NCBI GenBank assembly: GCA_002238805.1
Contig: MPNB01000016.1
Coordinates: 1-48,732 of the forward strand
Direction of reading: 5' to 3'
From: Rhodothermaceae bacterium bin80
GTDB taxonomy: Bacteria > Bacteroidota > Rhodothermia > Rhodothermales > Bin80
Length of the DNA stretch: 48,732 nt
The number at the start of each line of letters is the position of its first letter. Within the stretch, counting starts at the first letter, position 1. The notes below the pieces were generated by a model. It was not told the DNA's origin and searched no databases. It was given only the letters and a program-made list of their open reading frames with translations. This document shows, one piece after another, positions 42,911 through 48,732 of the stretch. The position numbers were made by a program, and so were the translations under genes.

Positions 42911-43916
42911 GCGCGAGTGCAATAGACTCAACGGCAGTATCAATGTCCGTAGAGCAAACATCCCTGTGGACCGTAGCCCGTATCGTAGCTGGCCCAATGG
43001 GCACCATAGCGACTCCTTCGGAATGCATGTGTTTCAGCAGAGGGTCCGTCGGGTGTCCCCGCAGATTGATGAGTACAATGTTTGTTTCAGGAGGGCGTAC
43101 ATCAAGACTATCCAGCGCGGCCAGCCCCTCTGCCAGATGTCGGGCATTGGCATGATCCCGCTCCAGATCACCCAGGTGGTGCTCCAAGGCATATAGGCCG
43201 GCTGCTGCCAGGATGCCTAACTGGCGCATTCCTGCTCCCAACTCTTTCCGACGTCGATGTGCGCGCTTAATGGTCTCTCTTGTACCGGCAAAGACCGATC
43301 CGACCGGAGCTCCTAATCCCTTCGAAAGACATACTGTGACTGTGTCAAAGGGGGCCGCATAGTCCTTTACCGGAATGCCGGTTGCGACCGAGGCATTCCA
43401 CAATCTGGCACCATCAAGGTGGCAAGACAGCCCGCGGCTGTGCGCATAATTCGCCAGCTCTGTCAGTGCCGGGAGCGGGTAAAGCAGTCCGCCAGCGATA
43501 TTAAGTGTATTCTCTAGGCATAACAGGGCGGAGCGGGACTCCCAGTAATGTCCGTATCGTAATGCACCGTGCAGTTGCTCCTTGCTGAACCTGCCCTCCT
43601 GACCGTCGATAGGATGTAGTGTAACACCACACAAGCTGCTCGCCGATCCAGACTCGTAGTTGAAAATGTGGCTTTGCCGATCAAGAATCACTTCGTCCCC
43701 CGGGCGGGTGTGAACATAAATCCCCAGTTGATTGCCCATCATGCCCGAAGGCACAAAGAGGGCAGCCTCTTTACCGAGCATAGTGGCAACGGCGTTCTGC
43801 AACGCGATGGTTGTTGGGTCTTCGCCAAACACGTCATCCCCTACCTCGGCTGCTGCCATGGCACGACGCATGCCCGCAGATGGGCGTGTAACCGTGTCAC
43901 TGCGCAGATCGATCAT
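42897..43916 (-). CDS. ltaE: Low-specificity L-threonine aldolase
   Basis: A 339-residue PLP enzyme: IDLRSDTVTRPSAGMRRAM at the start, DDVFGEDPTT, SHIFNYESG, HLDGARLWNA and the PLP lysine K199 in CLSKGLGAPVGS. It cleaves L-threonine or allo-threonine to glycine and acetaldehyde in the cytoplasm. Its ATG overlaps the greA stop (TAATG at 43914-43918), suggesting cotranscription with greA. Confidence 0.94.
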   Translation of the reverse strand: MIDLRSDTVTRPSAGMRRAMAAAEVGDDVFGEDPTTIALQNAVATMLGKEAALFVPSGMMGNQLGIYVHTRPGDEVILDRQSHIFNYESGSASSLCGVTLHPIDGQEGRFSKEQLHGALRYGHYWESRSALLCLENTLNIAGGLLYPLPALTELANYAHSRGLSCHLDGARLWNASVATGIPVKDYAAPFDTVTVCLSKGLGAPVGSVFAGTRETIKRAHRRRKELGAGMRQLGILAAAGLYALEHHLGDLERDHANARHLAEGLAALDSLDVRPPETNIVLINLRGHPTDPLLKHMHSEGVAMVPIGPATIRATVHRDVCSTDIDTAVESIALALKQL

Positions 43917-44392
43917 TACCCATCCCGCGTGATTTCTAGAATTTTCAAATGCAGCTTACCCGCGGGCACATGAACAACGGCCTCGTCTCCTGCGCTCTTG
44001 CCAAGGAGTCCCTTCCCAATTGGACTGGTGATGGATATCAGTCCCCTGGATACGTCTGCTTCCGGTGCAGAAACAAGTTTTACGACTTTCTCCCCTCCTG
44101 TACGCGAGTTTCTGTATCGCACTATTGACAGGATACGGGCTGTTGAAGTGTCGACCTGCTCTTCGTCAATCAGCCGCGCGTCAGCCAAGGTTTCTTGCAT
44201 TTGGGCAATGCGTGCCTCAAGCTTTCCCTGCGCCTCTTTGGCTGCATCGTACTCAGCGTTTTCCGATAGATCGCCATGTGCACGCGCCTCTGCTATCTCG
44301 TTCGAGATGCGTTTGCGATCTACTGTCCGCGCATGATGGAGATCTTTCCTGAGCTTCTTAAGGGCTTCTTCAGTTAGATAAACAACTGCCAT
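43916..44392 (-). CDS. greA: Transcription elongation factor GreA
   Basis: A 158-residue protein with the two GreA parts: an N-terminal coiled coil (YLTEEALKKLRKDLHHARTVDRKRIS ... ARAHGDLSENAEYDAAKEAQGKLEARI, which contains the acidic tip D-L-S-E-N-A-E-Y) and a C-terminal FKBP-like domain (ISITSPIGKGLLGKSAGDEAVVHVPAG). It rescues backtracked RNA polymerase by stimulating transcript cleavage. Standard length. Downstream coupling to ltaE by a one-base overlap. Confidence 0.96.
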   Translation of the reverse strand: MAVVYLTEEALKKLRKDLHHARTVDRKRISNEIAEARAHGDLSENAEYDAAKEAQGKLEARIAQMQETLADARLIDEEQVDTSTARILSIVRYRNSRTGGEKVVKLVSAPEADVSRGLISITSPIGKGLLGKSAGDEAVVHVPAGKLHLKILEITRDG

Positions 44393-44413
44393 TCAGATGA
44401 TTGATTTGAGGTG

Positions 44414-44974
44414 CTACCACCCCACGCGCCGTCTGGTAGAGGTAGAGCGGGATGGTTGACGTTCTGGTGTGACAGGAGTGGATACCAAGGGTTCGGCTAA
44501 AACACGTCGAGCAGCCCAGTAGGCTCCATTCCAGTAAGGGTCGTCCAGTCTTGCAATGGAAACCCCATCATCTGGCCAGGAATGCACAAACTCCTGAGAA
44601 CCAAGATAAACCCCCACATGCCTCGGCATACTTGTGGGTCGGAAGAATACAATATCTCCGGGCATGAGGGATGAGCGTTGGACCTCTTCCCCAAACCCTA
44701 GCTGTCGCGCAGTAGAGTGCGGGAGTGATAATCCCAGTATCTGGTCGGCAATCACCAAAACAAGCCCGGGGGCATCTATTCCGGATCGGGAACTGCCGCC
44801 CTCGAGATGAGGAGTGCCTTGCCAGGTAGTTGCCAGTGTACGCAACTCGGACTCGATAGCTGCCGAGGGTATAGCACTGGTCGTCGAAACCGTCTCCGGC
44901 TGTGTAACGAGCGCCCGAGGCTGATAGCAGCCTGCAAGGCAGATCGCACTGGTTAAGACGATGAGTACACGCAT
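44414..44974 (-). CDS. NlpC/P60-like lipoprotein lacking the catalytic cysteine
   Basis: About 186 residues from the ATG at 44972-44974, which gives a compact lipoprotein signal (VLIVLTSAICLAGC, C16); ATGs at 44986 and 45022 are alternatives. The C-terminal 130 residues follow the NlpC/P60 peptidase pattern: WQGTPHLEGGSSRSGID..GLV, LPHSTARQLGFGEEVQ, LMPGDIVFFRP, RHVGVYLGSQEFVHSW and YWNGAYWAARRVL. In active members GIDCSGLV carries the catalytic cysteine; here the bases read GIDAPGLV, so alanine (A68) stands in its place. The histidine (H119) remains. It is therefore likely a non-catalytic peptidoglycan-binding protein. It lies 21 bases upstream of greA on the same strand. Confidence 0.82.
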   Translation of the reverse strand: MRVLIVLTSAICLAGCYQPRALVTQPETVSTTSAIPSAAIESELRTLATTWQGTPHLEGGSSRSGIDAPGLVLVIADQILGLSLPHSTARQLGFGEEVQRSSLMPGDIVFFRPTSMPRHVGVYLGSQEFVHSWPDDGVSIARLDDPYWNGAYWAARRVLAEPLVSTPVTPERQPSRSTSTRRRVGW

Positions 44975-45063
44975 GGGATGACACATTTTACTCGCCAGCA
45001 GTATAACTGCCGAGTAGTACACTCAGACAGCAAATTCGGTTCACAACGTTACACAAGCCTGCC

Positions 45064-45582
45064 ATGCCATATCCAGAGCATTTTGTATCCCCAATGCGTC
45101 AGGAGCTTACTCGATTGGGTGTTGAGGAGTTGAAAACTGCCGCAGATGTTGACACTGCATTTGATATGAGTTCAGATCAGACGCAGCTTCTCGTAATCAA
45201 TTCTGTATGCGGATGTGCGGCAGCCATGGCGCGTCCGGCCGTTGCTTTAGCAATGCAGCACACAACGAAGCCGGATCGGGTGGTGACTGTTTTTGCAGGA
45301 CAGGATCTTGAGGCAACCGTGCGTGCGCGCGATTATTTGCTGGGTATTCCTCCTTCCTCTCCTTTCATGGCCCTCATTAAAGGGGGGGATGTAGCGTACG
45401 TAATTGAACGGCGGCACATTGAGGGGCGTAGCGCTCAGGCTATTGCATTGGATCTGGTTGGAGCATTCGACCGATTTTGTGGGACGGACGCTACGGCGGA
45501 CGATGGCCCGGAAAGTCCAGAAACGATGGGTAGCTATGCTGAGAGCCCAATATCCTCGTCATTTCGTTCGATAATACGCTGA
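45064..45582 (+). CDS. BrxA/BrxB-family bacilliredoxin
   Basis: A 172-residue thioredoxin-fold protein. MPYPEHFVSPMRQELTRLGVEEL and the active-site CGC (NSVCGCAAAMARPA) are diagnostic of the YphP/YqiW family; LLGIPPSSPFMALIKGGDVAYVIERRHIEGR also fits. In bacilli these proteins remove bacillithiol from mixed disulfides; members in this phylum are common but their thiol partner may differ. The last 20 residues are a variable tail. Followed by a strong terminator. Confidence 0.94.
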   Translation: MPYPEHFVSPMRQELTRLGVEELKTAADVDTAFDMSSDQTQLLVINSVCGCAAAMARPAVALAMQHTTKPDRVVTVFAGQDLEATVRARDYLLGIPPSSPFMALIKGGDVAYVIERRHIEGRSAQAIALDLVGAFDRFCGTDATADDGPESPETMGSYAESPISSSFRSIIR

Positions 45583-45668
45583 GCGGCAGAACTGCTTCGC
45601 AGTTACTGATGTGCTCGCACCGGGGGTGACAGGTTGCCTCTATTCACGTGATGTCCAGCAACCACTGT

Positions 45669-45708
45669 GGGTCAGTGCGCTTACGCCCACTGACCCGGTC
45701 CTTTTTCT
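45669..45708 (+). terminator. Intrinsic terminator of the bacilliredoxin gene
   Basis: GGGTCAGTG (45669-45677) and CACTGACCC (45688-45696) form a perfect 9-base stem, followed by GGTCC and TTTTT at 45702-45706. The opposite strand has no T-run on its downstream side, so it works mainly for the plus strand. It ends 87-126 bases after the stop codon. Confidence 0.7.
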
Positions 45709-45769
45709 AGGAGTCAGTCCCTGAAAATCTCTAAGACGGATACCGTTTGTGAACTGAGGTGTTTTTAGA

Positions 45770-48109
45770 CTAGAGACCCAGATCACGTTTTTTGAGCAGG
45801 AAGAGTCCTTCGTCAATACCGGTTACGGCAATAGTACCGCTTTCGAAGTAAGGATAATTGCTCCATGAGCCGATAAAGCCGGGGGCATCCGGAATCAGTG
45901 TGACCATATCAAAGTGGCCGACTTCCACCGGATTGCCCCGGTCGCTGATATCGAATATACGCAGGCCGCTGGCGTAATTAGATTGGTACATAAGGTCGCC
46001 CTGGATGTACAGGTTATGGTCACTGGAGGTGTTTCCGGAATAATATTCGCCGGCCAACTGCGGATCCTCCAAATCTATGACATCCCATACGAGCGTACGG
46101 GTTCCGTCTATGTTACCGCTCATTTCATCGAGCTCATCATTCATATAGTAGAAGGTGTGGTCTTCTGTAAGCCAACCCTGGTGTGCATAGGCTACACTGG
46201 GATAACTGGCATTGGAAAGCGCAATCGGATTTTCCTTGTCCGTAACGTCAGCAATACTGAGTGCAGTCTCGTTTGAATTGAAGCAGATCTCGTGATTTTG
46301 ATATCTGGTATCCGGGCCTTCATAGATCACACACTGTGCATCGTGGCTGTATCCAGTACCACGGCGGCCTGTTTCGGTGTCCGAAAAACAACCGGTAAAC
46401 TGTGGGTTTAATGGATCTGTGAGATTCACCATATGCAATCCACCCCCGCACGTTTCTCCGCTACCACCGGCACCCACTATGTAGGCATAGCCGCTGGCTT
46501 CGTTGATTACGATATTATGCGCGCTGCCGACTCCGTCGTAAACCGTGAGTGGCGAAAAATCTGCGGGCATTTCCTGTACATCGCGCAGTGTACGCAAATC
46601 GAATACTTGCATACCATGGGGCCCGGCCCCATCTGCGACAATAAAGGCGTGATCATTGTACACTTTGATATCGCGCCAGCTGCTCGGGCGTGCACCTTCG
46701 GTCAGAGGCAGATCACCAACGAAGACGGGCATTGCAGGGTCGGTGATGTCAACGAATGCGGTGCCGTCAGTGCGGCCGACGAGTGCATATTCTTTGCCGG
46801 TTTCGGGGTCGGTCCAGCCCCAAATGTCGTTCATGCTCGTACTTGAACTACCGCCAAGATCCTTGATGGACATGAAGGAAAGCATATCGACATTATTGCA
46901 GCCGAACTGGTCTGCCTGTCCATCGCTGCAGTCAGCGGGGCCGGAGCTGGCCAATGCAATTTCCTGAACCATCGCAAGCCGTCCTGTACGATTCAGGTTC
47001 GCATCTGTAAAGACTATAGCTCCGAGTCCGTAGTTCGGGCTGGAGGCCAGGAATGCGATCCGATCTCCATGGAAAGCGATAGCGCGCCCAAGCCCGCCCT
47101 CTGAATCGTGGGACTCGAGGGTGGCATTAAGCACCCATGTATCACCATCCTTGGCGTACTTGTTCAAACCGGTATCTTCATTTACCAGCAGAAACGTTTC
47201 GGCTGCCTGCATGGTGATTCGGCCGAACGCCGCACCTTGTATACTCATGAGACTATCCAATGCTACACTGGTCGACCATACGCCTGCGTCGTCTTTCATC
47301 AATTCGAGTACAGGTCCAGTAGCAGAGGAACCAGCAAATCTGACGGGTCCTTCTTCCCGTTCTCGACGATCTCTGAAGGACAATCCAGGGGCAGCCGCGA
47401 GAACATTACCGGAACCTAGTGTGGAAAGAGATCTCCCGAACCTGTAATTCCCCGGAGACGTGAACTCTGCTTCTTGCACATATCCATCTTCGGAGTGTGA
47501 GAAGACATATACGGCGCCTGCCAGATCATCACGATTGGGAGCACCGACATAAACATGCTCTCCATCGGTGGCTACGCTGCCGCCAAAACCATCATCTTCC
47601 CCAGGCATGTCTGCCACAATCGTATACGTGGATGGAGAGTCCGAACCGGGGCCATGAATAACACGTACCGAATTGTTGCCCGGTGCTCCGATCACCAGCA
47701 CGTCACCGTACAAATCCAAAGCAGACCCAAACCCGGAGGTGGTATCGGGGCCGGTTTCGATGGCAGCCATCGTCCAGACTGTCTCGTTTCGCTGGTATAT
47801 AAATACCTGTCCAGTGCCATTTTCGTAGTTTGGAGCACTGATCACCAATAGGTCACCGTCAAGAACTACGCTTTGTCCAAACGCTGAGCCTGGGGCGGCT
47901 TCCGATACCAGGAGTGTATTTGAATGACTCCATTCGCCGTCTACCTGATGAAAGATCTGGAGGGCTGCGGAGTACTCATCGGTGGCCGGTTGCGCGGAAA
48001 TGAGCTCTCCATCCCCCAATACCATACCGGGCGAAAGGCGCTGGCTGGTTTCCTGAGCAAAGGTTTCTGTTACAAACAGGCATAAAAGGAGCGTGAATAG
48101 AAGCCGCAT
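45770..48109 (-). CDS. Choice-of-anchor B family protein with FG-GAP-like N-terminal propeller
   Basis: A 779-residue exported protein from the ATG at 48107-48109, chosen because the signal peptide MRLLFTLLLCLFVTETFAQ follows directly (the frame extends ten codons further). Residues about 20-390 contain repeated integrin-like units: AFGQSVVLDGDLLVISAPNYENGTGQVFIYQ, GFGSALDLYGDVLVIGAPGNN, GFGGSVATDGEHVYVGAPN. From about 400 the choice-of-anchor-B region follows, with LVIVD-like blades (TAFVDITDPAMPVFVGDLPL, MQVFDLRTLRDVQEM, LRIFDISDRGNPVEVGHFDM). It is a surface or secreted protein of unknown role; there is no T9SS sorting domain at the C-terminus. Confidence 0.88.
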   Translation of the reverse strand: MRLLFTLLLCLFVTETFAQETSQRLSPGMVLGDGELISAQPATDEYSAALQIFHQVDGEWSHSNTLLVSEAAPGSAFGQSVVLDGDLLVISAPNYENGTGQVFIYQRNETVWTMAAIETGPDTTSGFGSALDLYGDVLVIGAPGNNSVRVIHGPGSDSPSTYTIVADMPGEDDGFGGSVATDGEHVYVGAPNRDDLAGAVYVFSHSEDGYVQEAEFTSPGNYRFGRSLSTLGSGNVLAAAPGLSFRDRREREEGPVRFAGSSATGPVLELMKDDAGVWSTSVALDSLMSIQGAAFGRITMQAAETFLLVNEDTGLNKYAKDGDTWVLNATLESHDSEGGLGRAIAFHGDRIAFLASSPNYGLGAIVFTDANLNRTGRLAMVQEIALASSGPADCSDGQADQFGCNNVDMLSFMSIKDLGGSSSTSMNDIWGWTDPETGKEYALVGRTDGTAFVDITDPAMPVFVGDLPLTEGARPSSWRDIKVYNDHAFIVADGAGPHGMQVFDLRTLRDVQEMPADFSPLTVYDGVGSAHNIVINEASGYAYIVGAGGSGETCGGGLHMVNLTDPLNPQFTGCFSDTETGRRGTGYSHDAQCVIYEGPDTRYQNHEICFNSNETALSIADVTDKENPIALSNASYPSVAYAHQGWLTEDHTFYYMNDELDEMSGNIDGTRTLVWDVIDLEDPQLAGEYYSGNTSSDHNLYIQGDLMYQSNYASGLRIFDISDRGNPVEVGHFDMVTLIPDAPGFIGSWSNYPYFESGTIAVTGIDEGLFLLKKRDLGL

Positions 48110-48732
48110 GATGTTCAGTGGCGTTTGTTGGAAATTCAACTGGGAACAAACATATACTTAAAAGCCCTTAAGAAGGTTGCCGGTCCTTTTGTGGCTGAAT
48201 TCAAAAGTGCTTTTGAGCACGTTTGAGGCGTGGGGTAGCTTTTTGGCCGCCTATGCTTGAATTCGAAAGGTATTCTGATAGGGAATTATGTACTTAGGCT
48301 GTACTAATTTCACGGGTCACAGGGGTCTTCAGTGAGAATGCCCTTCGCCGTGCAGATGCCCTGTATATTGCAAGGATAACCAATGATTGTCTTGGTATAA
48401 AGCTATGTAATTCTCGCAAGGAGTAGGTAGCATTGCTAAGATGTTTTCGCCGCGCCGCTACGAACGCTGGGCAGACTCCCGCATCCAGTCCACCTGTAAC
48501 TCAATAACACTATGAAATGGCGAACCTGGAATAAGTGGAAAAACAGAATGCAACCAACTCCTAAAGCATCAAATGAAACCTCCACAAAGTAACAAAGACA
48601 CACTAGCTGAAGCAAAATGGGAAATCGTAGATGGTGTCTGCCAGAAAACACCTATTTCGGCTGAGTTAAGGGCGTCATGGCCCTGGTTTGCGTACGTCTG
48701 AGGTATCAATTCGAGGGGGTGGTGGCTTGGTC
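48110..48732. other. Unassigned 3' end of the window
   Basis: These 623 bases hold no recognisable gene on either strand. The longest frame (48436-48651, minus) has a composition unlike a real protein and no ribosome-binding site. The promoter of the choice-of-anchor-B gene should lie near 48120-48200. A gene may begin beyond the window edge. Confidence 0.45.

Noticed and set aside
48436..48651. 71-residue minus-strand frame near the window end
   Set aside because: No ribosome-binding site, odd composition (HFLYFF-rich) and no known motif.
1..48732. tRNA, rRNA, CRISPR array, or intact insertion sequence
   Set aside because: I scanned the gaps between genes for T-loop signatures, regular repeat/spacer patterns and transposase motifs and saw none; a covariance-model search would be needed to exclude small RNAs.

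Overview
The window looks like a chromosomal segment of a Gram-negative bacterium of the Rhodothermota/Balneolota/Bacteroidota group. The evidence is three proteins ending in type IX secretion (T9SS) sorting domains, a PorV/PorQ-like outer-membrane protein, a TonB-dependent receptor with a carboxypeptidase-regulatory-like N-terminus, a choice-of-anchor-B surface protein and a BrxA/BrxB bacilliredoxin. Base composition looks moderate. No rRNA, tRNA, CRISPR array or intact insertion sequence was seen. The assignment rests on protein character only.

Left part (1-25.3 kb, all minus strand): an open reading frame cut by the window edge, then an amino-acid permease with two universal-stress domains. 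Next comes a tightly packed run of 13 genes, read from 24.9 kb down to 2.8 kb: TonB receptor, T9SS surface protein, PorV/PorQ-like protein, T9SS-tagged GH38 glycosidase, ABC substrate-binding protein and two permeases, a second GH38 glycosidase, a small T9SS protein, a DUF4185 beta-propeller protein, an (alpha/alpha)6-barrel glycosidase, an APH-type phosphotransferase and an unusual enolase. Several junctions are start/stop overlaps (ATGA, probably one CTGA). I read it as a polysaccharide-utilisation locus without SusD. Surface and periplasmic GH38 enzymes would trim a (probably mannose-containing) glycan, the ABC importer would bring fragments in, and two glycosidase-like proteins without signal peptides would finish the work in the cytoplasm. 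The importer ATPase is not here.

Divergent cluster (25.3-29.35 kb, plus strand): sugar-type SDR dehydrogenase, glucarate-dehydratase-like enzyme, SMP-30/gluconolactonase-like protein and a mutarotase-like protein. They are coupled by GTGA and ATGA overlaps and fit an oxidative sugar to lactone to acid to 2-keto-3-deoxy-acid route. The 388-base divergent intergenic region holds a perfect TTGACC-TG-GGTCAA palindrome, a candidate shared operator.

Middle (29.4-35.9 kb): a solitary 975-residue adenine DNA methyltransferase, then a decayed copy of the 3' part of phoH, a zinc-type CDF transporter, an unassigned stretch and the intact phoH. The phoH remnant and the intact 3' end form a direct repeat of about 480 bases that brackets the transporter.

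Right part (36-48.1 kb) is mostly housekeeping: dapF, a TPR lipoprotein, a cystathionine gamma-synthase-type enzyme, a PpiD/SurA-like foldase, rpmA and rplU, an FAH-family hydrolase, a threonine aldolase, greA, an NlpC/P60-like lipoprotein whose catalytic cysteine is replaced by alanine, a bacilliredoxin with a good terminator, and a large choice-of-anchor-B protein. The last 620 bases hold nothing I recognise.

All functional calls come from reading motifs by eye; no database search was possible.
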